From Rhodeus uyekii (lineage: Eukaryota; Chordata; Actinopteri; Cypriniformes; Acheilognathidae): 64,000 nt of DNA. The stretch covers positions 3,994,001-4,058,000 of the forward strand of contig JAWRVZ010000038.1 in assembly GCA_037043235.1 (NCBI GenBank), written 5' to 3'. Both the position numbers and the translations under genes were made by a program. This document shows positions 13,017 through 24,361 of this stretch, piece after piece (position 1 is the stretch's first letter; each line of letters starts with the position of its first letter). The notes beneath the pieces were generated by a model. It had not been told where the DNA came from and did not search any database. It saw only the letters and a list, made by a program, of their open reading frames with translations.

Positions 13017-13028
13017 GAAAATGAAACT
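13017..13028 (+). promoter_or_regulatory. ISRE (interferon-stimulated response element)
   Basis: GAAAATGAAACT is an exact match to the ISRE consensus GAAANNGAAACT, the binding site for IRF and STAT1/STAT2/IRF9. It lies about 140 bp before a good splice donor (ACAG|GTAAGA at 13159/13160), which probably ends the non-coding first exon of the TRIM gene. The equivalent place in the second TRIM copy (21051-21063) keeps a damaged version. Interferon or virus induction is known for many fish TRIM genes and is inferred here. Confidence 0.6.
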
Positions 13029-13748
13029 ATATTACCTTAAACATCGTATCTTTACTGAACACTAAACACTTCAATACTTAGTTTTAAATAGCACAAACAA
13101 TAAGTTCTGCAATCTATTTTCTCCTGAAAGTCAGAGGCAACACAGGTACACTTACACAGGTAAGAGGAACAAGTTTTCATACAAGAAAGCAGTCAGCACA
13201 ACTCTAGCATTGCAGTGTTCATAAGGCTTTTTTATTTGTTAGTAGATAGACTAATTTTATTTAAATACATTACTAAAATCTAAATGTAGTATCATGTAGA
13301 GAAAGCAGAAGATCTATGCTGTATAGACTACTATTAAATTAAGATGAATTAAACACGTATTGTATATGTGGTCATGCAATCAAAACTCTTTGCTAAAAAA
13401 TTATTTAACATAAAAAAATGTGTTAAAAGTGGAACTGATTTTAGGCTCTTGAATGAAACCAAACGGTTTTTTAACAGATAAAACACACCTTTAAAATGTA
13501 ATATAGAGATTGCAAGTGAAATTAATATGCAATGAACAGCCTCATGTTGTCACTGTTTCTCCACTAGCAGCCTTGACTTCCTCCAGATATTGAGAGGCAA
13601 CTCCTGTGCTATATCAAGAGGTGTGCACTGACCCAGTCACCACTACATATAGACATAGTTTCTTTAGTGTGTCTGTACTGAAAGATGTTCAGCTAATAAC
13701 AAGTCTAAAGTCACAACTGAAATAAATTCTTTAGAGGTGGGTAATTAC

Positions 13749-14078
13749 ATGAAGATGCAAAAAAGCCCAAACAAACCTAATGTTCTGTGTGATGCCTGTA
13801 ATGGAATTAAAAAACTCAGTGCAGTAAAGTCGTGTTTGCAATGTGTAACATCTTTCTGTGAGAATCACTTGGAAAATCACAAAACAGCAGCAAGACTCAA
13901 AAGGCACAAACTGATCGACCCTGTGGAGAACCTGGAAGATTATATCTGTGCGAAACATGAAAAAACACTGGAGCTATTCTGTCAAGATGACCAGACATTT
14001 ATCTGTCTGTTCTGCATTGAAGCAGCACACAAAGCCCACAATATTGTTCCGATAGAACAAGAGAGCAAAGATAAGAAG
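13749..14078 (+). CDS. TRIM gene exon with two B-box motifs
   Basis: The first B-box-like motif has CDAC, then CLQC, then FCENHLENH, followed by KRHKLIDPVENLEDYIC. The second has CAKHEKTLELFC, then CLFCIEAAHKAH. Cys and His spacing looks complete for zinc binding. The exon ends AAG|GTGAGA in phase 0. Upstream DNA from 13668 is in frame and resembles the family segment between RING and B-box. Confidence 0.85.
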
Positions 14079-17000
14079 GTGAGAAATACAACACAAAAAT
14101 TTGAAGATAAGTAAACAACATTCTCTGTAAATCAAACCAAATTGTCATAAATCAACAAATTCATTAAAAAAGAAGGACTTGCCTGCTTTTTTTCCTCAGG
14201 CTCAACTGGATGAGACACAAGCAGAAGTCAAGAGGATGATCCAGAATAGAATGAAGAAGACTGAGGAGATTAAAAGCTCAGTAAAAATCAGCAAGGTGCA
14301 GTTTCAGTGATTCAAAACTATGAATACTTGATTGCTCACTGTCACTTCCCTGTTGTTAAGGTCATGGTTTCACTTCCTGTTCACTTCTGGGCCTTTCTAG
14401 ATCCTTTTGCACCGGTCTTGTATTAATCAGCTCATTAGTGTCTCCAGGTGTGTCCCTTATCCTGTCTATTTAAACCCTCATGTTCTACCTAGTAGTTGTC
14501 TCTTGTTAACGTTAGTTACGTGCCTACGTGGATGTTATGTGTGTAGATGCCGGTCTCCAGTGTTCCTAGTTTTGCACTATTAAGTGCCGTTTTCTGTTCT
14601 CATTTTGAATAAAGTACTTTCAGTTTGGATTTCTGCGTCTCCCACGCCTGTCTCCGCATCGCACACTGCACTCCTTGTGTGACACTCAACTTGTGGAGCT
14701 AGTGCTGTAGAATACCATTTATATTTACAAATGTGAGAAAAAGCATTTGCCCCCTTCCTGATTTTGTCACACTTAAATGTTTCAGATCATCAAACAAATT
14801 TAAATATTAGTCAAAGATAACATGGGTAAACACAAAATGAAGTTTTAAAAGAAGGTTGTTATATTAAGGAAAAACAAAACCCAAACCTACACAACCCTGT
14901 GTGAAAAAGTGCTTGCCCCCAAACCTGATAACTGCTTAGGCCACCCTTAGCACCAAAAACTGCAATCAAGTGTTTGCGATGACTTGCAATGAGCCATTTT
15001 TGGCGCTATGAAGGAATTTTGGCCCACTCATCTTTGCAGAATTGTTGCCATTTGGACACATTGAAGGGTTTTCGAGCATGAACTGCCTTTTTAATGTCAT
15101 GCCACAGCATAACAATAGGATTCAGGTCAGGACTTTGACTAGGCCATTCCAAAGTCTTCATTTTGTTTTTATTTAGCTATTCACAAATGATGTGTTTTGG
15201 ATCGTTGTCCTGCTGTAGAACCCAAGTTTGCTTAAGCTTGAGGTCATGAACAGATGGTCGGACATTCTCTGTTAGGAGTTTTTGGTAGACAGCAGAATTC
15301 ATGGTTCTATTTATCAGGTCTTCCAGGTCCTTAAGCAGCGAAACAGTCCAAGACCATCACACTACCACCACCACATTTTACTGTTAGTATGATGTTCTTT
15401 TTCTGAAACGCGGTATTACTTTTACATCAGATGTAATGGGACACACACCGTCCAAAACATTAGAATTTTGTCTCGTCAGTCCACAGAGTATTTTTCCAAA
15501 AGTCTTGGGGATCATCAAGATGTTTTCTAGCAAAAATGAGATGAGACATTTTTGCCCAGTCTCTGTCTTATGGTGAAGTCATGAACACTGACCTTAACTG
15601 TGGCAAGTGAGCCCTGCAGTTTTTGGATGTTGTTGTGGGGTCTTTTGTGACCTCTCCTGGGAAGGTTAACCACTGTTCCATGTTTTCCCCATTTGTGGAT
15701 AATGGCTCTCACTGTGGTTCGCTGGAATCCCGAAGATTTAAAAATAGCCTTATAACCTTTTCCAGACTGATAGCACTCAATTACTTTTTTTCATTTGTTC
15801 CTGAATTTCTTTGAACCTCTGCATGCTATCTTCTTTTTGAAGATCTTTTGGTATACTTCACTTTGTCAGGCAGGTCCTATTTAAGTGATTTCTTGATTGA
15901 GATCAGGTGTGGCAGTAATCAGACCTGGGTGTGGCTAGAGAAATTGAACTCAGGTGTGATAAACCTCAGTTAAACTCTGTTTTAATGGGATGGGGGTGGG
16001 GACTTTGGGCCATGACACAGGGCCATGTAGGTTTGGACTTTGTTTTCTATTAATAATAATAACCTTAATTTAAAAAGCTGCATTTTGTGCTTATTTGTGT
16101 TATCTTGTGACATTTATTTGTGACTAATATTTAAATTAGTTTGATAATCTGAAACATTTAAGTGTGACATTTTAGACACTTTTTAAGAAATTGGGTAGCC
16201 AAACCGTTGATGGGCCACATTGACCTCCATAGTATGGAGGTAAATAATACTAAGGAAATCAGTGGTGCCCATCAATTGTTTGGTTATCGACATGTACAGT
16301 AGAAGAAATAAATTCATACAAGTTTGGAACAACATGAGGGTGAGGAAATGATGGCAGAATTTTCTTTTTTGGGTGAACTTTAATATAAATCTTAACGCTA
16401 ATGTTTTTCTTAACCAAACCAGAACAATGGTGTCAAAATTCTCACTGCTGTAATCAACTGCATTGAGAGCTGTCAGTCTGAGCTGCTAGAGGTGATGGAG
16501 CAGAAGCAGAAAGCAGCAGAGAAGCAGGCTGAAGAGTTAATTAAAGAGTTGGAGCAGGAGATTACTGAGCTGAAGAGGAAAGACACTGAGCTGGAGCAGC
16601 TCTCACACACTGAGGATCACCTGCACCTCCTACAGGTCATTGTTCTTTACTCAATAATATCTCTTCTTTTAATTCCTTAAAGCAAACCTAAGGGATCTCC
16701 TCTCTCTTGCATTACTGCATTACTGCAGACTTGTCCTCATGTGTGCAGCCCTCCACAAATCAAGTCATGGACCAACAACAACTCTGAAATGAACATAGAT
16801 TTGAACACAGAAATCATGGAGAAAGCTCTCCAGATTCTTCTGGAAAACGTCAAAATGGAGCTGAAGAAATTCTTTGAAATCAGTAATCATTAAGGAATTA
16901 TATATACATACATAAAGCTGAATCATTTAAGTGTACATTTTCTAAGTTTTTTCTAGGTTTTTTGTTTAATTGTGTGTCACTTTTTTGCTTTATCTTGTCC

Positions 17001-18652
17001 ACACACACCTTCAGTTGTTCAAGAACTGAACGTCTCTTTACCAACATCAGAGTTTTCTGCATCAGTTCATGGAAGCACTGATACAAATTCTGTTCCCTCT
17101 CATCCATTACCGAAGCCTGAAAGTTTTTTTCCAGTGATGGAAAAAAAAGATGGTAAGCCAGACCTGCAGTAGAGATCAGAATAGTTTTAAATCTTTTTGC
17201 TTAAGTCTTTAACTACAGAGTTTTTTTTGTGACATTTATCCAAAACTTTGCATGTTCACATCTGACCGGTTTGATTTGAATAAAGCAAACTGGAAATGCT
17301 GCCACCAAGCAAACTCTGCCATAAACTCTTTGCCAAAAATATAAATGCAACAAGCTGTGATATCACAAGATCCTACACTAAAAAGGACAAAATGCTTCAT
17401 CTTGTCATAAGACCTACGTTGCCCCTTACAGCTTGATACAAGCGTCAGAAAAGCCCAGATCTTAATTTTGTGTGTGCAACAGAAAGTTGCTAAAGAGTTC
17501 TCAGTTGGTAAAACGTATATTCACATATACAAAGAGTGGATGTTCGACAACATCAAATATACATAGTAAAAGTTGTTTTTTTGTTTTGCATCTTATGATT
17601 CAGTGTTTAAAATGACAGTATGAACACTAAGCAAACCAGGACTAAACGTAACATTTTCTTTTTTGGTCCAGAACAAAACTAGTACAAGTGTGAACACACC
17701 CATAAAGTCTGCTACAAATTGAAGTTGTTTTGACATCTATAACTTCTATAAATTGTGTAAATTAATGTCAAGTACAAAGAGAGATATTGTTGCAACCTGC
17801 CTAGCTAACAAGGCGAGTTGTAGAAGTAGATACAATTTTGTACACACATTTATTTCTAATATCTAAATTTAAAACCTCACCCATGCTAAAACCTTCCCAA
17901 TCTCCCCAACTTCATGCGCATGTTTTTTGCTGGGTAGGTGTTGATGAAGATTAATGGTAATGGATATTAACATTGATTATTTCTCCATTAGCAGATCTGA
18001 GTACAATTCAGAAACTTTATGCAGGTAAACGTCACATGATTAATATTAACAAAAGTTTAAATTCCTCTCAGATTGAGCTTTTATATATACTCATTACTGT
18101 GTTTCCCTTGCAGTGGATGTGATTTTGGATCCCAAAACAGCTTACCCTAAACTTATTCTGTCTAAAGATGGGAAACAAGTGAGTCATAGTGGAACCTGGA
18201 CTGATGTTCCCAATAACCCTGAGAGATTTGACTCTTCTGCCTGTGTCCTGGGAAAGGATGGGTTTTCCTGTGGCAGATTTTACTTTGAGGTCCAAGTCGG
18301 TGATAAAACTGAATGGGATTTAGGTATGGCTCGAGAGTCCATTAAGAGAAAGGGGAAAATAAGAGTCTGTCCAGAGAATGGTTTTTGGTGTATATGGCTA
18401 AGGAATGGGGATGAATACATGGCTAATGATTCCAATCCTGTTTCCCTTTCCCTTAAAAACAAGCCCCAGATGGTGGGACTGTTTGTGGATTATGAGGAGG
18501 GTCTGGTCTCCTTCTACAATGTGGAGACTAAGACTCTTATCTACTCCTTCACTGGTCAGTCATTTACTGAGAAAATCTATCCATTTTTCAGCCCTTGCAA
18601 CAAAAAAAGAGATGTGAACACAAAGCCTCTGATTATCTCTACTACTATTTAG
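13749..18652 (+). CDS. RING-less TRIM protein, bloodthirsty/finTRIM-like (B-box, coiled coil, B30.2)
   Basis: Seven exons (13749-14078, 14200-14295, 16423-16635, 16729-16882, 17015-17152, 17995-18024, 18114-18652) join to exactly 1500 nt, 499 codons plus stop, with GT/AG at every intron and phases that all match. Order: two B-box-like zinc motifs (residues about 10-100), coiled coil (about 111-255), a Ser/Pro-rich linker, then PRY-SPRY/B30.2 (about 321-499). The family consists of ubiquitin ligases often involved in antiviral defence, but the RING is missing here. Just upstream (13570-13665) is an eroded RING-coding stretch in which the family start ATG has become TTG and frames are broken. 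The frame is open without ATG from 13668, so I chose the first ATG, 13749 (13755 is an alternative). It may be a RING-less regulator or a gene early in decay. Intron 2 carries three mobile elements. Confidence 0.75.
14200..16882 (+). CDS. TRIM gene coiled-coil exons
   Basis: Exons 14200-14295 (96 nt, the standard size for this family), 16423-16635 (213 nt; family members usually have about 234) and 16729-16882 (154 nt) encode the helical region. It starts AQLDETQAEVKRM and includes MEQKQKAAEKQAEELIKELE and LEQLSHTEDHLHLLQ. Heptad leucines are evident. The shorter second exon lacks about seven N-terminal residues but stays in frame. Confidence 0.8.
14340..14684 (+). mobile_element. Solo LTR in TRIM intron 2
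   Basis: This 345-bp block begins TGTCAC and ends GTGACA, with flanking CTCAC and CTCAA (4 of 5 bases shared). It contains a TATTTAAA-type box near 14466 and a GAATAAAGT poly(A) signal near its 3' end, as expected for a plus-oriented LTR. No partner LTR or internal region is nearby. Confidence 0.65.
14728..16170 (-). mobile_element. Tc1/mariner transposon fossil in TRIM intron 2
   Basis: The left end lies after a TA and reads GTGAGAAAAAGCATTTGCCC, a fish Tc1 terminus. About 200 bp of matching inverted sequence occurs at the right end (about 15985-16170; compare AAATGTTTCAGATCATCAAA with TGATAATCTGAAACATTTAA), which is truncated before the outermost bases. The transposase remnant lies between on the minus strand. 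Confidence 0.9.
14926..15824 (-). pseudogene. Tc1-like transposase, decayed
   Basis: Minus-strand reading starts MQRFKEIQEQMKKVIECYQS, then shows SGFQRTTVRAIIHKWGKHGT (helix-turn-helix DNA-binding part) and KVSVHDFTIRQRLGKN. A block after LPRRG is deleted, and a second deletion plus stops break the DDE catalytic half, which is still traceable in fragments down to the C-terminal AKGG. It cannot make active transposase. Confidence 0.9.
16190..16385. mobile_element. Palindromic fish MITE
   Basis: The unit contains TTGATGGGCCACATTGACCTC, CCATAGTATGGAGG and its inverted counterpart TGCCCATCAATTGTTTGG, followed by TTTGGAACAACATGAGGGTG and TTTTTGGGTGAACTTTAA. The same order occurs at 56.94-57.17 kb. 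It ends only about 40 bp before a TRIM coiled-coil exon. Confidence 0.7.
17015..18024 (+). CDS. TRIM gene linker exons
   Basis: Exon 17015-17152 (138 nt) encodes a Ser/Pro/Thr-rich linker (VQELNVSLPTSEFS onward), and exon 17995-18024 (30 nt) encodes DLSTIQKLYA. Both have good splice sites (TTCAG acceptor, GATG|GTAAG donor; TAGCAG acceptor, GCAG|GTAAAC donor). The linker is also recognisable in the pseudogene copy at 23.41-23.58 kb, so it predates the duplication. Confidence 0.7.
18114..18652 (+). CDS. TRIM gene B30.2 (PRY-SPRY) exon
   Basis: A single terminal exon after a TTGCAG acceptor, 539 nt to the TAG. It encodes a complete PRY-SPRY domain: VDVILDPKTAYPKLILSKDG, NNPERFD, GRFYFEVQVGDKTEWDLGMA, FWCIWLRNGDEY, VGLFVDYEEGLVSFYNVE, SFTGQSFTEKIYPFFSP. 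This domain is the target-recognition part of such TRIM proteins. No stop or frameshift is present. Confidence 0.92.
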
Positions 18653-19264
18653 TGTAATTATTCAATGTCTAGTTCAATATCACTAATCAATGTCTTTTAA
18701 AACATAAAGTTTACAACAAATAAATTCCATTGGCCACACAATCGCCTCAAACTTTTGTTAAATTATTACATGTTGCAATATTCTATTACAGAAATTGTCC
18801 TTATTTAATAAATTGCTTTAATGCATGTAATACTATTTTAGAAATTATGATTTCAATACTTTCAACATTTCTTGTACAGCTATCTTTGTGAGGACGTGCC
18901 TTGACACAATACAATCTATAGCTTTCTGCACTAACCCACATTTTCAAAGACAGTAGGTCTCCCTTTTGACACAGTGTACACAATGGTGCTTCCCTACCTC
19001 ACAATTTTATTAAATTTCAATAGCATTCAGTACACCGAGAGCACTGCACACACACATGGTTTGTTTGCACATCAATAATAACGGACTCTCATCTCAAGTG
19101 TCTAATGTACAACTCCTGTAATTCACTGTAATCGTCTTTACCTTGATTACAATCGTCATCCATCAAAACATTACTAGCACTATACTAGTTTGAGAGCACG
19201 ATGAGAAGCAGATTGGGCTTCTTCAAAACTATTACAGAATAGGGGAGAGATCAAACTTTGAATA

Positions 19265-19505
19265 ATAATTAATTACATTTATATAGCACTTTATCATAGA
19301 CACTCAAAGCGCTTTACATGGAAGGGGGAATCTCCTCAACCGTCACCAGTGTGTAACATCCACCTGGATGATGCGACGGCAGCCATATTGTGCCAGAACG
19401 CTCACCACACACTAGCTTATTGGTGGAGAGGAGACAGAGTAATGAAGCCAATTACAGTAGGGGATGATTAGGAAGCCATGATGGACAAATTTGGCCAAAC
19501 ACAAT
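19265..19505. repeat. Dispersed fish repeat
   Basis: Starts TTACATTTATATAGCACTTT and continues with CAAAGCGCTTTACATGG and ATCTCCTCAACCGTCACCAG. A diverged partial copy lies at 32135-32255. I recognise it as an abundant repeat of fish genomes but cannot name its class with confidence. Confidence 0.65.
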
Positions 19506-21050
19506 ATCCTCCCCGCCATCTCTGTCAGGTTTTCTCTTTTCTCCGTTTGGACTGATGGTTTGAATGCATTAGTTTACTGGATCCTTGGACTGAAAATGTT
19601 CCAGGAGTTTATGCTTTAAAATGATCTGATCGAAAACAGAGGAGCGGAAACAACAGCATTTCCTGTCCAAAAACCTGATTTGCTTCTGCTATAATTATTG
19701 ATTGAAATAATTAATATAAAAAAGCACCACAAACTTTGAAACCCCCAGCCCTAACCCTACCCATCAAAACAAATTGTCTAAATCAAACCCTTACCTACCT
19801 CTAACCTAATTACCCTTAATTATAGTCATATTCCTAAAACCAAGTCTTAATACTCAAACAGGCCGTTACTGAGGTCTCAAAAAGACAAGACCGGCCAAAA
19901 TGTCCTCACTCCAATGGTCTAACATTCAAACCATTCCTCACAAAGTTAACTGTACCAGTACACACACAATGGTATATGCACAGTGAAGGGTCCAATTCCG
20001 GAATCCACTGCTGCTTCAGTTTCTCAATATCTATAATTTTGAGTGATTTGTGATGAGTGATTTACAAGCTATTGATACGTTTTTGAATGACTTTTTATGT
20101 AAATGTATGTTCATTTTAGTCTGTCATACCTAAGTGACCAATTCTTAGTTAAAGCATTTACTTTGCTTTTCTATATTCCAAATACCAAAGGATGAAGAGG
20201 AAGATTGTCTGTACCTCTCACCAGAACTAGAACATGTTATCAGAGTGTTTTGAGAGACTTTCCTGTTGACAGTAGGAGCCTGGGCCGACTTCAACCTTGA
20301 AGTAGTTGTGTATCTGTGTATGTGCGTTAGTGTATAGTTCTGTGCACCCCTGTAACTGGATGCTGGTGGACAACTGGCATTTTGCTATTTTTCAGAATCG
20401 TTTAACTTGAAGTAATGATGTAGTTAGTAGATTCTGTGATTCACCTCATGAGCTCTGCATAAAAGCACACACATCAGCCTAATTATTTGTCTGGCTCTCA
20501 TACCTGCTCTCCATCAATCCCAGCTACTCCTGTGATTATTCCCCTGAAGTTATTCCTTGTAACTTCTCCCGGTATCTGTGTTTGTTCTGTGGATATTTAC
20601 TTTCAGTACTGACAAGTTTCGCCAGTTATCAATCTGCTCTCCCCGTCCATCTAACCTGTAATAGAAAGAGAAAGAGTTTAAATGTCTTTTTCTTTATTTG
20701 TACTATTTATTATAGCATAACATTTATAAACACATAACATAATATTTAAGTCTCACTTTTTTTTTATTTCCTTTAAGGAGTCTGTTTGATCGAATGCAAT
20801 GAAGCATAATAATTTAGCAGAACTAGACATACTGTTACAAACATTATTTGAAAATAATCAGGTTATACTGTCGCACTCTAAATAACTATAAATACACAAA
20901 AATAATTGATACAGTCTGAAAATATTCTCAAAGATTTGAGTGACAATCTTATTATAGTCTTTAGAATGAGAAGGCATGGCAAGGTGAAAATGTCAAGGTG
21001 TGTTGTAGTATTGTGTAGTAGTTACAGAAAGAGTAAAACCAACCTTTACA

Positions 21051-21063
21051 GTGAAGTGAAACT
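21051..21063 (+). promoter_or_regulatory. Decayed ISRE of second TRIM copy
   Basis: GTGAAGTGAAACT sits in the same context (CAACCTTTACAGTG before it) as the perfect ISRE at 13017, but one base of the first GAAA box is missing. A splice donor ACAG|GTGAGA follows at 21182/21183, matching the first copy's layout. Confidence 0.45.
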
Positions 21064-21443
21064 AATATCTGCCTTTACCTCACAATAAAAACCTGTCGAG
21101 TTCTTGGTCCTGAATAAAGGAGGAGTTGAGATCTGGTGTGTACCGTGTTCTTCGCCTGAGTCCTGAGAAAACAAACAGACAGGTGAGATTTTGTAGCCCA
21201 AAACTAAAAAAAAAACTAAAAAAACTTCACAATGTTACATAAATATTAGATTTGACTAATTACAAATATTACAGATCATTTGACATGTAAATGGGTTTTC
21301 ATCGATTTTAGAGTCTTAGTACAGTGAGTACTGGTAATCAAAAATATTATTTACCTGTTTTTCAATGACATTTCACATATAAGTGAAATTAGATTGTGAT
21401 GAATCACCAAATCATACTTTATTTTACCATAAGCACTGTGTTT

Positions 21444-21736
21444 TGTCACGGGTAAGCAAGGACAAAGACGAAGGTAAAGATGAGATCCAACGGAACTTCA
21501 ATAATTAATTCAAAAGGTAGCGTAACAGTAGTGCAACACACAACATGTGACATACACAAACAACAACTGAAAGGTGGAGAAGGAGAACTAAATATACTAG
21601 TAGTGATGAACAAAAGACAAACACCTGTGATGATTAGTGACCGTGGCAACTGATGAGTGACAGAAAGATCTAGAACAAAAGAACATGTGACTTCAAAAAG
21701 ACAAAATAAGCGTCCCGGATGAACAGTGACGTGACA
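21444..21736 (-). mobile_element. Solo LTR
   Basis: A 293-bp block begins TGTCACGGG and ends GTGACGTGACA, with GTTT directly on both sides as a probable 4-bp target duplication. Direction is inferred as minus from LTR-like composition. It inserted between the promoter-like region and the coding part of the second TRIM copy, inside what would be its first intron. Confidence 0.65.
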
Positions 21737-22092
21737 GTTTTAAGCTATTTGTTACTGTAAAAAAAAAGATTGCCGCCTTTAAGTACAATCAACTTGGATG
21801 TTTAAGTCATATCAACTTAAATTATATTAACCTGACTTTTAAAAATCTGTTGAATCTTCTTAAAGCAATATAAAAACATATGTTGTCATAACTTATTAAT
21901 CACATAATTTTTTATGATCATATTTTTTTACAGTATATGGTAAAACAGCCTGTGTTCACTGCCTAAAAATAAGGTTTAAGAACACAACACATCTTTTTAA
22001 TCTGTTACTGGCTGTTCTTCCACGTTAATATATTCGTCATTGATCAATCCTATATAGAGCCTCGTGGTGTCACTGTTTCTCCAATAACAGAC

Positions 22093-24361
22093 ATGACTTC
22101 CTTCAGCTCATCACTCTCTGATGAGCTGTTCCAGTGCCATATTTGTCTAGAGGTGCTCACTGACCCAGTCACAACTTCTGTAACATCTGTTTCGGGGCAT
22201 GCTGGGAGAACAGACAGCACTTTCTGTGCCCTCTCTGTAAGGAAGACTGAAATAAAACTAGAATTGAAGATAAATGCAGTATTTAAAAAGTTGTTGACTT
22301 TCAAAGAGCATCAACGGCCAAAGAAACCTCCACATGTCTGCTCTATAAACAAGAAAAGGGCAATTAAGTCTTGTTTGCATTGTGTAACATCTTTCTGCGA
22401 AAATCACCTTGACAATCCCAAACTCGCAACTAGGCTCATAAGGCACAAACTGATCGACCCCGTGGAGAACCTGGAAGATTATATCAGCAGGAAACACGAT
22501 AAACCACTGGAGATTTTCTGCAGAGATGATCAGACTTGTCTGTTTCTGTTTTACACTGAAAAAGTACACAAGACTCATAGCACTGTTCCTATAGAGGAAG
22601 AAAGTGGACACAGGAAGATGAAATGAAATGTTAAACTAAAAGATAAAAATTTTATCATTTTTTTTTACTTCCATTCCATTCTTATCATATCTATTCTAAT
22701 CTTTTCTATTTACTCCATTCCATCCCCATCATTCCAGAAACATTATTCCATTTCCGTCAGCTGGAAAAGACACAGGCAGAAATCAAGAACATAAGTACAG
22801 ACATAAGAAGACTAAGGAGATAAAAACTTAGTAAAGTCCAACGAGGTGTGTCGTTAGTGACAAGAACAAAACAATAAAAACTGACTGGCATATTATTTGA
22901 GTATGATTATCTACTGTATAGAGGTGGTGGAAAGAATGGTTTGAAATTTTACTATGATTTGACTATCTAATATTTTTCTTAACACAGCCAGAGCACCACA
23001 GAGAGATCTAAAGCAAATAAAGTTGAGCTGTTCGCTGATCTAATCCATTTCATTGAGATGTCGGAATGAGCTCCTGGAGATGATGGAACAGAAGCAGAAA
23101 GCAGCAGAGAAGCAGGCTGAAGAGCTCATTAAAGAGCTGGAGCAGGAGACCACTGAGCTGAGAAGGAGAGACACTGAGATGGAGCAGCTCTCACACACTG
23201 TGGATCACTTGCATCTCCTAAAGATCAGTATCAGTGTCTCTGCTCACATCACAGGATAACACTCCTCGTTCTGAAACAATTCCCCTCTCCTGCATTGTTC
23301 CAGGTGTGTTTTGCTCAGTTCTTGATCTATTGATTAAATAAGGCTTGCATCAGTAGTTGTTCACTAAATATTTAAACATTCCTGTGAATTTTCACATTTA
23401 TTTTCACAGTTCAACCTTCTGTTATTCAAGGATTTAAATTCAGTCTACCAACATCACAAACTTCAGCCAATAGGATATTTGTCTTTGGCAGCACTAACAC
23501 AGATTCTGTTCCCTCACTTCATTTATGGGTGCCTAAAAGTTCTTCATTGATTGAGAAAAAGAACTCAGCTGTTACTTTGAGAAAACAGCAGAGTGTCCCG
23601 ATAGAGATTTCAAAAATTAAAACAAGCTAAGTTCAGACAGAGGGTAAAATCTACTTTACTCTGGGTAAAACAAACTGTGGCACTCCCTCAACGAAGAGAG
23701 TGGGAATGATTAATAAACAAGTGAAGGTCTCACGCTTCAGTGTAGATTGCCAGATCTGAGCTCAATCCAGAAACTGTATGTAGGTAAGATAAATATGAAA
23801 AATAACAGCATGAGCGTCAAGATTGCTTGTAATGCATGAATCACTTTACCTGCCTTTCTCTTGCAGTGGGTTTGATTTTTGATCCCAAAACAGCTTACCC
23901 TAAACTCATCCAGTGTAAAGATGGGAAACAAGTGAGTCATAGTGGAACCATGGACAGAGATTTAACTCTTTTGCTTGTGTCCTGGGAAAGGATGAGTTTT
24001 CCTGTGGGAGATTTTACTTTGAGGTCCAAGTCAGTGATAAAACTGAAAGGGATTTAGGTATGGCTTGAGAGTCTATTAGGAGAAAGGGGAAAATAAGAGT
24101 CTGTCCAGAGAATGGATTTTGGTGTACATGGCTAATGAATCCAGCCCTGTTTCCCTCTCCCTTAAAAACGAGCCTCAGAAGGTGGGACTGTTTGTGGATT
24201 AGGAGGAGGGTCTGGTCTCCTTCTACAATGTGGAGACTAAGACTCTTATCTACTCCTTCACTGGTAAATCATTTACTGAGAAAGTCTATTAATTTTTCAA
24301 CCCAACAAAAAAGGTGATATGAATTCAAAGCTCAATGTTAACTCTGATTATCCCTACAGTT
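22093..24361 (+). pseudogene. Second TRIM copy (bloodthirsty/finTRIM-like), decayed
   Basis: Same exon order and strand as the gene at 13.7-18.7 kb. It keeps the family start ATG (MTSFSSSLSDELFQCHICLE) and part of a RING, but a small deletion after DPVTTS shifts the frame, so the rest (CWENRQHF, CPLCKE) reads in another frame. B-boxes follow (22330-22620). The 96-nt coiled-coil exon (about 22758-22850) has lost its acceptor and contains indels and a stop. The next (about 22990-23225) has a frameshift near 23060 and no GT donor. The linker (from 23411) and 30-nt exon (about 23754-23783) are recognisable. The B30.2 exon (from 23867) has deletions and in-frame stops. B30.2 DNA is still roughly nine-tenths identical to the first copy over aligned parts, judged by eye. 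Confidence 0.88.

Larger units (their letters stand above)
18653..21443. other. Intergenic between TRIM copies
   Basis: Apart from the repeat at 19.27-19.5 kb this is AT-rich DNA without supported genes. From about 20985 it becomes similar to the promoter region of the first TRIM copy (12.96-13.16 kb), so the duplicated block starts here. A stretch near 20240-20660 has an ATAAAAG box and LTR-like composition, but I found no paired termini. Confidence 0.5.
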
